Below are positions 1 through 12,503 of a stretch of 39,552 bases of DNA, piece by piece. Every line of letters starts with the position of its first letter. Position 1 is the first letter of the stretch. A model generated the notes under the pieces. It made no database searches and had not been told where the DNA came from. It was given only the letters and a program-made list of their open reading frames with translations. Made by a program: the position numbers and the translations under genes. The DNA is taken from the NCBI RefSeq assembly GCF_000003605.2, contig NW_003116450.1, positions 642,756-682,307 on the forward strand, written 5' to 3'. The stretch is from Saccoglossus kowalevskii. Lineage: Eukaryota > Hemichordata > Enteropneusta > Harrimaniidae.

Positions 1-2437
1 TTTTTGACAGACACCTGTACAAAATACTTGGACAAAAGCCAGCTAAGATTTTCTGTTATCTTGCATGTTTTATGAATCTATTCACGTCTAAATGCAGCAC
101 TTTTTTTTTTGCGATGGGGCATTTGTTTTTATACTAAAATATCTGAATTACTTTGAATAAAGCTGGAAATTATGTCCCTTAAAATAATTAAACAAATAAG
201 GCACCAATGTTTTTGTAAGATATTTACATCTTTAAAGGACATTCGGTAGACTGATTCCCCACTGTTGGTTCAACCCCAAAACTTGTTTGTATTCAAAATT
301 AATTATGACAATGCATATTTATATTGAAACAAACTATGATAAAGGGAATTATATTATATAACAAAGGGCAAGTCACCAGAGTTCAACTATCTGATATCGC
401 TAAAATGTAGGCAAGGCTTTGGCGAAATTTGAAGGAGCAACTAATATTCTTCAACCTGGTATTTTTTTTAGATTTTATTTTTCATTCTTTCTGTCTGTTT
501 TTTCGAGTTTAAAAAATGTGAGCTGGCTGGAGCCTTCATCCTTTGTCTATTTCTTACACTAGATACCAGCCGATATCCCCCCCCTTCATAGAGACTGCGT
601 ACTACAGTTGATTATAGTTCCTGGGCTCCCTGGGTTAAAACACTTTGAATTTATACTTTGCATGATTATATTTGGTCAACGCGAAACATTATTTTTTCTA
701 GACCATTTCTATCAACGCAGGGTTATTTTTTTTTAGACAAGATGGGCCTCGTAATATCTGCCAAAAGATCGCCCGGGCGATCTTTTGGTCCACATTTTTC
801 TAAAAAAAAATCGAATCCTCCATAAGATCGCCCAGGGCGGGGTATCAGCCGAATCCGGTATATAGATTTTTGTGAGTATTATTGCATAATTTTGAAAACA
901 AAAAATGAATTACTAATTAATTAATTAGAAAATATTCATGGAGGTATTTTTTTTAGAAATTCTGCTTTTTATTAAATTGTTGCGTAATATTCACCCATAC
1001 TGGTCTTCTGGTTATCTTTATTTTGTGCAGCAATATCCGTTATGTAAATTAGTTATAAAATTTATCGATTAAAGACTTTCCTTCTATTGCCAGGTCTTGG
1101 GTTGTTTTCTTATATTAATCAAAAAATTTAAATTTTACTACAAAAAAAGAAAATTACTATGTACAGCATTCAGAATCCAAGCATCTTTGCATGTTAATCA
1201 TGGTTGGCCAGACAATCTTCAAGGTCAGTATTTCGTAGACCTGAACAAAATGTGGCTATATCGTACGCCACAAGGGACTAGTTTTAAGAGCTCGTCAGTA
1301 GCAATTACCTATGCATTATATGAGGGTGGAAATTAATATCGACCTGTCATTCCTAATGTTTCTCACTGCTGTTCATGGTTCAGATTACCTTGGCAATGGA
1401 TTTATTTCAGGGTTTTGTTGCTACGTTGCCTGTACCAATATTATCGTACTGCTATACTGAGGGAGGGAAGGTGAAAATAAATACGTCTTTAGCCGGACCC
1501 CTACTTTCAGGCATCCTTGTATTTTCTGAGGGTTTTATTCTCATATAAGGGTGATAATATTTAATATAACATTTTTTCTGAAAAATGTATAAGAAATTTG
1601 TATTTACAAATGTAAGATAGTAAATTCGTACCCCAATACAATACCGGAATGTGTGACCTTTAGGGGTCAAGCATAAGACTTGTTAGGATTTGTCATGTAA
1701 ACTTAGTTGTACTAATATGTTTTGATGTCCCTAAAAAAAAATTGGGTCAAGAGCCATGATTTTAAATGAGCCTTGTTAATGTTCAGTGTACAGAAATGGC
1801 CGCCATTTCTGGGCATGGTGTTTGTTTCGAAAACATTAAAAAAAATTCTATTTTACGCCTGTGAAATTTGGATTCTGTGTGAATATAACAAAATATCAGG
1901 ATTTTTTAAAGTATCATAGTCTTTGTGTGGCACATATTTGAACTTTGTGTGAAACTAACAATGTATTTTCACACAAGGTATCTGAGGACGATGGGATAGC
2001 TAATCTATATCACGAACTTGTTCACGTCCATAAACTCACTATGTCACTTATAAATGTGGCAATGTCAGTGAGTGCATTTTTTTTTAGTGCATGATAAACA
2101 ATCATGTTCAACTATCAAGTTAAAAGACTTGTTTCCATAAAATTTACCAACACAATTTCAGGTAATTTCTGAAAGGCAAATAAAATCAGCAATGTTCAAT
2201 TACCTGCATTCAAAAGAAGCGTTGAACATTGTAAGCGCATTATAATGTAAGGTCAAGGTAAGCAAGTTTGCCATTCTGGGGATTGAAGACATCATGGGAA
2301 GGTGGTACTTAGTGAAGTGTATGAATACACTGGGAATTCATGTACATGTATGTGCCATGTGACAATTAAGGTTGAACACACATTATGAGACAACTGTTTT
2401 ATTGAAATTAGCTAACATATAAAATCAAGATAACCCT
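1..2437 (+). other. Non-coding DNA upstream of ARNT exon A, no gene seen
   Basis: AT-rich sequence with homopolymer runs. The frames at 1097-1336 (+) and 1452-1670 (-) are short, match nothing I recognise and have no splice context. The only structural item is the 28-bp palindrome at 761-788. The missing first ARNT exon could lie here or further upstream. Confidence 0.6.
761..788. repeat. 28-bp perfect palindrome
   Basis: CCAAAAGATCGCCC is followed directly by its exact reverse complement GGGCGATCTTTTGG, with no spacer. A related half-site, AAGATCGCCC, recurs at 824-833 next to AGGGCGG. This is GC-rich symmetry in an AT-rich setting. It may be the joined ends of an inverted-repeat transposon or a cruciform-forming site; function unknown. 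Confidence 0.9.
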
Positions 2438-3410
2438 CAATGCTGAATCCAAGCCAACAATGTTGCATCCAAACCAGCAATGTTGGGTCCAAGCCAACAA
2501 TGTTGCATCCAAGCAAATATTGTTGTGTCCAGGCCAACAACATTGCGTCCAAGCCTACAATGTGACATCCAAGCCAACAATGTTGCAACCAAACCACCAA
2601 CTTGCATCCAAGCCTACAATGTTGCAACCAAACCGACAATGTTGCAACCAAACCACCAACTTGCATCCAAGCCTACAATGTTGCATCCAAGCAAATAATG
2701 TTGCATCCAAGCCGACAATGTTACAACCAAACCGACAATGTTACAACCAAACCAACAATGTTGCGTCCAAGCCTACAATGTTGCATCCAAGCAAATATTG
2801 TTGTGTCCAGGCCAACAACATTGCGTCCAAGCCAACAATGTGACATCCAAGCCAACAATGTTGCATCCAAGCCAACAATATGGCATCCAAGTCTACAATG
2901 TTGCATCCAAGCAAATAATGTTGCATCCAAACCGACAATGTTGCAACCAAACCACCAACTTGCATCCAAGCCTACAATGTTGCAACCAAACCGACAATGT
3001 TGCAACCAAACCACCAACTTGCATCCAAGCCTACAATGTTGCATCCAAGCAAATAATGTTGCATCCAAACCGACAATGTTGCAACCAAACCACCAACTTG
3101 CATCCAAGCCTACAATGTTACAACCAAACCGACAATGTTACAACCAAACCAACAATGTTGCGTCCAAGCCTACAATGTTGCATTCAAGCAAATAATGTTG
3201 TGTCCAAGCCAACAACATTGCGTCCAAGCCTACATTGTTGCATCCAAGTCGACAATGTTGCATCCAAACCAACAATGTTGCATCCAAACCAACAACATTG
3301 CCTCCAAGCCAACAATGTTGCATTCACGCCAATAATGTCTCATCCAAGCCAATAATGTGGCATCAAAGCCAACAATATGGCATTCAAGCTAACAATGTTG
3401 CATCCAAGCA
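2438..3410. repeat. 20-bp minisatellite array, about 49 units
   Basis: Tandem copies of a unit close to AATGTTGCATCCAAGCCAAC fill 973 bases. Variants swap GCATCC/GCAACC/GCGTCC and AAGCC/AAACC/AAGCAAAT, and some units are 19 bp. Higher-order blocks of several units recur, for example around 2581-2720 and 2931-3120. Because 20 is not a multiple of three and the unit lacks stops in most frames, long open frames appear on both strands; these are by-products of the repeat, not genes. Confidence 0.97.
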
Positions 3411-3605
3411 TCTCAAGATTATTTATACCATTATATTTATATAAATAATAATTTTTTGTCAATGGCAAAGTTTCTATAATTTCACTATGTTTCTATAATT
3501 TTTTTGCTCATATTTTTCCACTACATTGTATGTTTTTTGTTTGTTCACAGTCATCACAAAACTATCATTTTTAAACAGTTTCTATGAAAAAAGTTTATAC
3601 ATGTA

Positions 3606-3786
3606 TACTGTAAGATAATTTGTTTTAGCTGGAATTAATTTTCACAAAAACAACTTTTTGTGTGTTTTGTATGGAGTTTATCTTTACTGATTGTTGATGA
3701 GTTATATGAAAAAGGTTCTTTCTCTGCATATTATTTTCACTGAATTATCCTTTTAGCAAAAATAGTGAAAATAAAGTATTTTTTAA
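3606..3786 (-). mobile_element. MITE-like element, TACTGTAA family, copy 1
   Basis: Read on the minus strand, this roughly 180-bp segment aligns along its length with 17151-17340. Shared blocks include GCTAAA followed by GGATAATTCAGTGAAAATAA (here) or GGATGATTCAGTGAAAATAA (there), and CTCCATACAAAACAC (here) or TTCCATACAAAACAC (there). It ends with TACAGTA (TACTGTA on the + strand at 3606). No coding capacity; a small non-autonomous element by size, copy number and opposite orientation. Confidence 0.7.
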
Positions 3787-6700
3787 AAAACATTTTCAAA
3801 TTAATATTTTTAGTTATATTTTGAAACTGATTACGGTATATTGTATATTCTTATTCATGGATAGTTATATAAAAATTATTTAAATTTTTTTCCCTAGGAT
3901 ATTTTAAAGTTTATCTGTTTTTGATGCGTCTTGTGAAATTCAGTGCGCTCTGACTGTGTTGTCGTCATGTTATGCATAATTCCCACACAATGTTCAGTGA
4001 CTGAATCAGCAGCCATTACACTAAAGGATTCTTCGAATCATCATTCGAGGTCATTTCTCAAGAGTATCGTTTGTGTTCTGATATTTCCCAGCACAATTCA
4101 TTCCACTATCTCATTTCAATCAGCATAAAATGAAAACTTCCACAATTTGATCACCATTTTTTTTTTTGCCAAATTATTTATATTGATTCTTTTTAAAACA
4201 CTTTTTAACGCCATCATTTTTCTTTCCCAAATTTTGATGCAAAACATTTAGCATTTCTAAAATTTATTTTGAATATTTTCTTTAAATGAATGTAATTTGA
4301 AAAAATTATGACATTTTATTTTGTGAAAATAGATTAAAGTTGACAACTTTTGAAATTTTTACAAAATCAGAATTTTAATTTTTTCTGACATAATTTGGCT
4401 TTAAAACACAGTTTCAGTACCTATATTTTTCCGTTTTCAAAATGAGAAAAATAAACAGGGTAGTTAAGTTTTTTTTAATAATCAATTGATTTTAATATCA
4501 TCTCAATAATAGTCTTGGCAAAGCTAGACTGACTACACAATTGTCATTTAATCTTTTCACCACAACCCTCTTTTCAACACAAATTCAAAAATAGTCCTGT
4601 GTATAGTCTGCGCTTTCCTTCAGAAGATTTGAACAAAAATGGCCAATTTTTTCAAGTAAAAACTTACTCAAAATTTGTCCGTTTAAATTGGCTCCAAAAT
4701 AAGGGTTCATTTCCAAAAATATGTGAAAAAAGTGCAGAAATTTTTTTTAACTTTCGCCATTTATACACTCCAGTGAAAAAAATAAACAAGGGACTGTATG
4801 CAAGTCTGAAATCAACCATATTCAACATGTATTCATAAAATTTTTTTACTATTAAAATGTGAAACATTGAATATATATCTTGTTCTGGTATTAAATATAC
4901 TTAATACCAAAAAAAAATTAAAACAGTGTCATTACATTATTTTTCCTTGAAACAAAAAGCAGAATCCTCTTTTTTTTTGGCCTAACTGTTTAAATCCCTG
5001 CCAAAAGGTTGTATAATTTATTAGAATTGGATTTTTTAGAGATTGAAAATAGAATCAGCAGCAAGCATTTGTATCACATACAATGTACATGCACATGTTA
5101 GCAGTTAAAAACAAAAATTCATACAAAAAACATCTGCTTGTTTTCCCACCAAATTATTTTCTGAACAGGAATTGTTCATAAAAAATATTAAATCCCTTTG
5201 CAGCCACGACAAATAAATAAATAAATAAAAAACGCTCCACAAAAGAAAAAAACATATATTTTGAATGTGATGATACATTGTTGCCGCTGCGATCTACGAT
5301 GATGGAGACATCCCCCTTCGGAGTAATAAATTGCTTGCTCCTTTGACATTACCTACACTACTAAATGAGAATGACACTCTTAATAGCCTTAGACAACGCA
5401 ATTCATTCTCCGAGACCTGCATAAATTTTTATCACTTCCTTAGATTCAGTGGATAACACTTTGATCAGCACTAGTCACACATTTCCACCTGCGCTGATCA
5501 TTTCATAGAATTACCCGAACTATGCAATATTTTTGTTAATGTACTTTTTTTTCATTATAAAGAGTGTATCACTATGTGTTTATGATTCTGTGATTGGTCA
5601 ATCATTATCTGTTTCACGTGTGATAATGAAGATCGGCCAATGAGAGCAGGGCTCTCAGACTGATACTCACATGCTTCATTTAGAAAGCTTGCCATAATGA
5701 GAACTTTTTACTTGCAGCATAATGAACAATAGACTGGGTAACAGATTTCACTGAAATATCAGTTTAATACCTCAACTGAGTCGTGTCAACTGAGGTGAGG
5801 GATGACAAGAACGGTTGTCATGGTGATCTCATCGGTGCAGAATAAGCTCAATTTTAGACAGGCTAAGTGAGCTTTTTTCATGCATGCGTACAGAATAGCA
5901 ACACTCAAAAAATAGCTACCTCAAATATCCACGGCAACAGCTGATCACAAACAGCTTTATTTATGCGTCCATGCTTCAGGTACTGTGTGTACGAGTGTTT
6001 CAGTATATGAAACCCTTCCCTCACCTGAGAATCTTCCCTCCCCTACTCACAATATAGGCTCTCCCTGGTAAAATTAAAATACAACAATATGATGCATTGA
6101 AACCTTATCAAAACACTAATCAAATATTTATCATTGATCTATCGAAGATATCACATATCCGACAGTATCATTTTCATAAATCGTGCTTATTTTTAGTAAG
6201 AAATATGGAAAGAATAAAGTATCCTATGTACTCTGATAAATCGTTTCACGGTAAAATTACCAGTCAGTTCGTCAAAGTAGGATTTTGAAACCATTTATAA
6301 GCTATTGGTTTTTTGTATTGAGGATTTGTTCAAAACCGTTTTATAGTATTTTGTGGTGGAAAATTTATTTTTCCCATCCAAAAATGAACAGGACTTTATC
6401 TTTTTCTGCATTCATGTAATTTTTTTACTATCATTTCTGTATTAAATCTAGATCATATTATTTTATTTCAAAATAACATTATCTCGACATTTTTTGGTTG
6501 CTTTATAGGACAAATATCAAACATGTTGGTTGCTTAATGAAAACTGTAGGCACTAAGTTGTGAGAAGTACATGCTAAAAAAAAATTCCCACAATTTTATT
6601 TATAGTAAAAACAAATATCAAGTGAAATTTAAAATTGTTATTTTTCCTTTTCAAAAATGTGAAACTTAATTATTTTGAACAATCTATATTGGACATATCT

Positions 6701-8882
6701 TGGCATCATGTTGGCTTGATATAAAAAAAAAAATTATGAACTCTGATTGTCTTCCAGTGTTTCTGACCAATTCTGGGAAAATGTAAAATCATTCAAAATA
6801 AAATGTGAGAACTGAAAAGAAAACCGAGACTGTGATTTTGTTGCCTGAAGCACTTTTCAATAATGAAGAATGTTCAGCTTTGCGATCGTTGTATCATTAT
6901 CATTAATTTTACTTGTATGTCTTGTAACAAAGACTCTCTGCAAGAATAAACCAATCATGGGTTATTATTGTATAAATCTTTGTATAAAATTTGTTCGTAT
7001 TTTTTAATAATTTTAAATTTTGAGATTCATAAGTTGGTCATAATTTTAAGAAAAAAAATAATGAATTTTCATACAAAAAAAGTATATAAACATTATTTTC
7101 TCCAGAAAATTTTATATCGTCTGCCTTTTTATTGTGACAGTGAGAAATGAACATGTTACAATATTAGTTATTAATAATTTGAGAAAAAATTTACAAATTT
7201 AGTTTATTACAATTAGTGTAACTGCGTTCCCAAAATTCTTGGTTTAAATGGTTCCTAGTTTATCAGTTTTTTAATCAGGAATATTTTTTAATTAGGTGTA
7301 TGATATCAGAAAATTTAAAAAAAATGTTTAGTCAAACAAATATGCATAAAATTTTGAAATGTTGAGTTTCGCTATGACAACAGGTTTACTGTGACAGCTG
7401 TATGCATTTTGCCTGCAGGAGTTTAGATGTAGATGCATCCCCACCAAAAATAAAAACCTGCTGAACCGCATTCTGTGCAAAAAGCAGTATCCCGCTGCTG
7501 TCATATGCGAGGCTTAAGGACAAGATTAGTATTCCAATCACGCCCTATCATTGTGTTGTCGGCAAACCAATGTAGAGGTATTGTTTGCCTCCTGAGTGAC
7601 ACAAGTCAGTCTTTTGTGGTCTAAAAGGAGTATGGGAAACAAAACAAATTAATTGCAGAAAAAAATATCATCTTGTCTAACCATTTTAACAGGCGCTAAC
7701 ATTATGCAAAAACATTGACTTCAATTTCCTGCAACCGTAATCCAGAGTCATTTTCGTCATTGCCCTAAACATCAATCATGTTCCCTGTTGCTCATTTTAT
7801 CATCCTGTCTACCCCGGCTGCCTTCCTTCAAACAATGAATTACATCTGCTCAGGTTGGTCCCATCAAAGAAAAAAGCTAAAACGTCCTGTATTCTATGCG
7901 CGTGACTCGTGCTGTCTATTGTACTACTATAACAACACTTGATATAAAGAGCGAAATATTTGTACGTCTTGAGTTATGTCAGCAACACAAAGGCAGCATT
8001 GATAATATCTTAGCTTGTGTGACCCTCACTTTCTTTTCCCAACACCTTGAATCGTACAACACAGTCAGGTTCTCAATAACATGGCATAGACGTGTAATAA
8101 TTTTAAATTCAATCTTTTTCAGATCTTTTTTGATTTTCAATCACAATGTCTTCTGCTTTCGGTACTTCCTTTCGATTTTTTGAGGGAGATTGTCTTTACG
8201 CTGTCAAAACACAAGATTAATTGCTACCTATGCACCTGCTTAAGACAGACCAATCTCTCATGGGGCAGCTGGTTCAAAGAAAGCTGGCTGTCCCACTCGG
8301 CTGGTTAAAGTGCTGATTTCAAATTCTTCCAAACTCATTTGTCAGATTTATAGAAAGTAGTAAAAGCTCTCGTATTTAAACTTTTTTTTATAGAAGATTG
8401 TTTTTTTTCAACTTCTTAAGTCTTAGTTTTTAATTGACATATTTGAATTAAATGCTCGCTATCTTCGACATAAATCATAGAAAGCAATTTAAACTAATCG
8501 TGCATTTAATTTTCGTCTAGGAATTTACATAATTCTTTCTATACAAGTCTAGTAAGGTGTATGGTTCAACCAATGACAGGTATTCGGCGATGCCCCAACA
8601 ACCTAATTGTTTTGTTGCGTAACCTTACTTTCGACCTGTCTTGTGTCATGTTAATTTAATGAAAATGAGTTTAAAAATTTTCATTCTGTGATCAAACATT
8701 TTAGTTCTGTAATAAAATATAAATATGTAGAAATTCAAAATTAGTTATCCGTGAAAATTATGCAAAGAAATTTACAAGATTGTGCCTAACTGGCTACCCT
8801 AAGTCTAACAGTCAACAAATCAGAGAGCAGCTTGATATGTATTTTCAACCTATCAAATCCTGCCTTATATGTATATATGCTT
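3787..8882 (+). other. Long AT-rich non-coding stretch, no gene seen
   Basis: About 5 kb with only short unrecognised frames (for example 3943-4128, 4599-4838, 6097-6288 and 7896-8183). None has conserved residues or splice neighbours that I can support. It contains a small inverted repeat around an E-box at 5592-5643. Nothing else stands out. Confidence 0.55.
5592..5643. promoter_or_regulatory. CCAAT / E-box / CCAAT cluster in an inverted repeat
   Basis: The E-box CACGTG (5615-5620) lies between the exact 8-bp arms TCATTATC (5602-5609) and GATAATGA (5622-5629). Outside these are ATTGG (5593-5597) and CCAAT (5637-5641) in mirror positions. The layout resembles a small promoter or enhancer, but it could equally be an eroded inverted-repeat element. 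No transcript start is visible. Confidence 0.3.
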
Positions 8883-9190
8883 TGACTCAACGGGATCATG
8901 GTGAGGCATTGTGGTGCATGGCTATGACTGAGAACTCATTATCAGAATGTATTTAGGCAAGGCACCTTCCTCCTATGCTTCTCTCCACCTAGGAGTAAAT
9001 GGGTACTGGGTAGAGGAGTCATTGCTATGTGTGTGTTTATCTCTGATTGGACTTGAGCTGCTCAGGCTATATACTCCCCAAGGAGTTGCGGATTGACTCA
9101 TACTGGGCAGTCACTAAGGCTAATAATCTAAAGCTTCTATGGGTAGTTCTCGTGATATATAAATGCCTATGTATTATTATTCTTATCTGT
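8883..9190 (+). mobile_element. SINE-like retroposon
   Basis: The central part has the block CTCTCCACCTAGGAGTAAAT followed by GGGTACTGGGTAGAGG, then CTGCTCAGG, TACTCCCCAAGGAGTTG, GATATATAAATG and a tail of TATTATTATT. As I recall it, this order (CTCTCCACC-AGGAGTAAATGGGTA, later CTCCCC-GGAG, TATATAAATG, ATT-rich tail) is that of tRNA-derived SINEs common in marine invertebrates. The head (from about 8883) would hold the tRNA-like promoter but is too diverged to confirm boxes. The frame 9047-9259 is a by-product. Old copy with no clear target duplication. Confidence 0.6.
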
Positions 9191-9329
9191 AATCATGTTT
9201 TCATCGTAAGGTCCTTCCTTTTCTGCTGCCTGTGTGATATATTTTCGCAAATTTCATAAGTTAGTGAAAATAACAGAATGTTGTAGAGGGTGAATGTTTC
9301 ACTTGGTTCCTTAACACACGGTGTCACCG

Positions 9330-9418
9330 CAACTTCTGCAAAATTTTGTTTGCACGAATGCCATTAAATCGTTAAATCACTAACATTTCTAGCAGTGAAA
9401 ATGAAACGATTTACAGTA
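9330..9418 (-). mobile_element. Dispersed element, TACTGTAAA family variant, copy 1
   Basis: Its reverse complement matches 17345-17432: TACTGTAAATCGTTTCATTT then TCACTGCTAGAAATGTTAGT here, against TACTGTAAACGGCTTAATTT then TCACTGCTGGAAATTTTTTG there. Both continue through ATGRCATT(C/T)GTG and AAACAAAATTT. A repeat in opposite orientation with no coding capacity. Confidence 0.7.
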
Positions 9419-11470
9419 TGTCTTTGAATCAGCAACCACAAACATGTAAATAGCAAGCAAAGTTACCATGGTAACAAATAAGAAAAAAACACAGATACAA
9501 AATCAACCTGAGGCATTCAGGAATTTAATTGAAACTTCAAAATTACCTATGGCAATGTGTTTCCCATCATGCCGTGCAGCTAATGACTTTCAAATGATTG
9601 ATTTGTTAGGGGACCTCTAAAGATCTAAAGAGAAAATTTGACCTCGGCTAAAGCTGAAGCGTCAATGTTTCAAAAGTGATGTCATAATGCATTACATTCC
9701 TCCTGGTTTGTCAGTTACAGTGTAGTTATAGATGAAAGTCGTTCATTTCTAGGAGAATATATTCAATTAAATTATTTGTGAGCAAATTCCAATGCAAAAC
9801 TCCTTTCTCTGCCTAGCAACCGTTTCCCTGCCTAACAACCCCTCCATCAATGATTAGTCATTTCTCCCCGGATATCAGGTGGTCTAATCCATCCTTTGGG
9901 ATTATCTCAAGCCTTTTTCAACTTTTTTTTTTGCCCTAATTACTTACGGTCTCTTCAGTAATTCTCTTTCCAGTCATTAACAAATAGAAACCTGCCAATC
10001 ATTAGACTCTTTTAGCTGATGTGTACTTGCTTTGCTGGCACTTAATAATCAGTGTTATTTTTTTTTTTAAATTTATCCCCATGTGGAAAATTTGAAATAT
10101 TGGAATATTTTGCTTCGTCAGCAGTTTCAATATGCCTTTCACTGTTTCAGTAAATTTTAGGGCTGAGCAGTTTGACACTTGTTGGTAGTTTTGGATGAGC
10201 ACAATTGCTGTAGGGTGTAGCAAAACAGAAGTATTTGCTGCATAATTATACAAAATTTTTCTTTCCTTTTTTGACTAGCTACTCATTCCCAAACTATTGT
10301 GACCTTGTGACAAAAAATTGCGTTAGGTATTGACGGTAGCGGGTGAGGTGATCATTTCAATATGAAAGCTGAAGACGTCTGTTTTCTTATGGGGCAGCTT
10401 ATGGTGGATTAACCTTTGACCTAGTGTGACATGTCGTTGGTCCATTCTAAGTGGCAAAGAGGTAGACATGAATCCAATAAAGACTTGATGATGTCTGAAT
10501 ACTAATATACTGGACAGTGTCATACGAATCAAGCTAGAGAAAAGAATCGTTTGTTGCTGTTCTACTTGTATGCAAATATCTATGCTCCAGACGATTTCTT
10601 TTCATCAATGAACCTCAATATTTTCGCTGATATTTTCCATTAATTTTACCTCTCTTTAAAATTAAAACAACAACAAAAATTTGTTTTAAATTTCATCATT
10701 TTGTTAGTTTTCTTGAAAGTCATATAAATTTGCTGCTAAATTTACTTTCCAAGTCTGACCTGGCAATTAATCGAGTGCTTCAATCACAATCAGTAACTCT
10801 TTCAATGTTATAATCTAAATCCCGCCAAAATTAAAGTGTCACATTTCCTACATTTTTAGATATTTTTCGGTAATTTCTTTGGTAATTTTGGACCAAATAG
10901 ACATTATTTCTCATTTTTTATATGTCTTGATCAAAAATTATGCAGCTTTATCTTGTGGAATGTGACAAAAAAAGATGTTTGCAAAAAATGTCCAATATCA
11001 GTTTTAAGTTGCCTTTTATTCTGTAATTCTGCATACAATCCATAAAATCAATAGTCTCAAAATCATTTGCTACAATTGAAGAATATTCTCAATTTTAAAT
11101 AAGTTGAACTTCTCCACCAACCTACATTTTTACAATGGTTTTTATTTTTGATAAAAAACTAAAGCACATTTTTTCTTTGGGTTATAAATTCTACATGTAT
11201 GTTTATTTTCACTGGTTATTTGAATGAGACTGTTTCATCATTGTGCACGTAAGGCCGTACCATTTATCACTCGGCTAACGCTTTCTAAAGGTTGTGTTAG
11301 ACATGTAAAGTGCATGTAAATTATACTTATCTTAAATGACATTTGCCTCGTATGTCAAAAACAGTTTGAGTGAGTGAATGATCTGGTCTTATGAAATGTC
11401 TACAATTTAAGCATTTGTCGAAAGTCCAGAGACATTGGATGTGATGGTTACTGCTAAGATAGGGAAATAA
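9419..11470 (+). other. Non-coding DNA, no gene seen
   Basis: AT-rich, with short unrecognised minus-strand frames at 10002-10253 and 10323-10532. The segment 10790-10980 contains TTGGACCAAATAGACA, resembling the core of the inverted-repeat element at 12880-13069 (TTGAACCAAATAGACA), and may be a decayed relative. Confidence 0.5.
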
Positions 11471-11705
11471 TTAACCGTTTCATCACCAGACATTCTCGCC
11501 CAAATTTTGCTACACTATCTTCCTATTTTCTTCAATGTTTCTGGAAAAGAACCTTAATTTTGGAGCAAACAGATGAAATTTGAGTAAATTTTCAATGTTT
11601 ACTCAAAAAATTAACCTATTTTTGCCCCAATTGTCTGAAGAAAACTGCAGACTATAAACAGAACTATTTTGTGAATTTGTGATGAAAAGAGGGAACTGCT
11701 AGTGA
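11471..11705 (+). mobile_element. TTAA-bounded MITE, family 1, copy 1 (right end decayed)
   Basis: Starts TTAACCGTTTCATCACCAG and shares its whole length with 31733-31981 and 38882-39115, including CAGACTATAAACAGAACT and TTTGTGAATTTGTGATGAAA. The expected right inverted repeat CTGGTGATGAAAAGGTTAA has diverged here to CTGCTAGTGACTAG. The TTAA at the left end points to a piggyBac-type target preference. No transposase. Confidence 0.82.
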
Positions 11706-11802
11706 CTAGATTTCACTTTCTTACCACACAACATGAAGCTACAGTATGTACAACTCTCAACTTATACTCGGCGTACAAGAAAGACATGCCACATGCTAAA
11801 CA

Positions 11803-12503
11803 TTAAGGTAGAGATGCAGGTTCGTGGGCACTTGGGAGTGAAATTTTTTTCTTTTTTTGCTTTTTATTATCTAAACCGTCTTGGCTATAGACTGTTAAAA
11901 TTTTGTAGAATTGTGAATAGTGGAACATACGCATAAAACGATTTTAAAATATAGATAACAGGTGCAAACATTCTCTCCTTTGAACGCTTAGAAAGATTTA
12001 GCAAGGCTGTACATAAATAATAAAAAAGAAACATGGTGAAAAAAAGAAATGACGGGATCTCCATATTATGCACTATATTTAACTTTTAACAAAACGATAA
12101 TACATTTAAATTTGAAACTGGTACAGCCATTTTAATTATGAGCATTAGCAACTTCTTACTGAGTTAATTGTTATGCAAATTAGCAATTATCTCAGCTTCT
12201 TTTCAGTGCACACCCCAGAACTTAAAAAAAAAAATAGCTCCTAGACGCTTTGACCTTTTATTTTGAAATTTGCACAAATGATTGACAATGTGTTTATCTT
12301 CAAAACGTCAATCACTTTTGACCAAAAAAGCACATTTTTGTGCATATTTCAAACTACAGTGTCCATAAAAGAAAAATAATAACAAACTTAAAATTCATAC
12401 AATAAGCTTTCCGAAAATATAGTTTTGTGGACAAGGGAGGTCATCTTGGTTTCCTAATTAACTAATTAAAATACCTGTCAGGTAAACTGCATCTCTACCT
12501 TAA
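11803..12503. mobile_element. 701-bp TTAA-bounded inverted-repeat element
   Basis: TTAAGGTAGAGATGCAG at 11803-11819 is matched by its exact reverse complement CTGCATCTCTACCTTAA at 12487-12503. TTAA at both ends fits a piggyBac-like target duplication with 13-bp inverted repeats GGTAGAGATGCAG. A TA duplication with one extra base in each repeat is also possible, because TTAA contains TA. No open frame resembling a transposase lies inside, so the element is non-autonomous. Perfect termini suggest it is fairly recent. Confidence 0.82.

Noticed and set aside
1097-1336. 79-codon frame near the start of the window
   Set aside because: No recognisable motif, no splice context, and composition like the surrounding DNA.
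2602-3355. Long overlapping open frames on both strands (up to 205 codons) in the 20-bp array
   Set aside because: They come from a stop-poor 20-bp tandem repeat read in three frames; no start context, no recognisable domain and no splice partners.
2438-3410. CRISPR-like array
   Set aside because: The repeats are contiguous without unique spacers and the genome is animal; it is a minisatellite.
9047-9259. 70-codon frame
   Set aside because: Overlaps the SINE-like retroposon; its peptide is a translation of repeat sequence.
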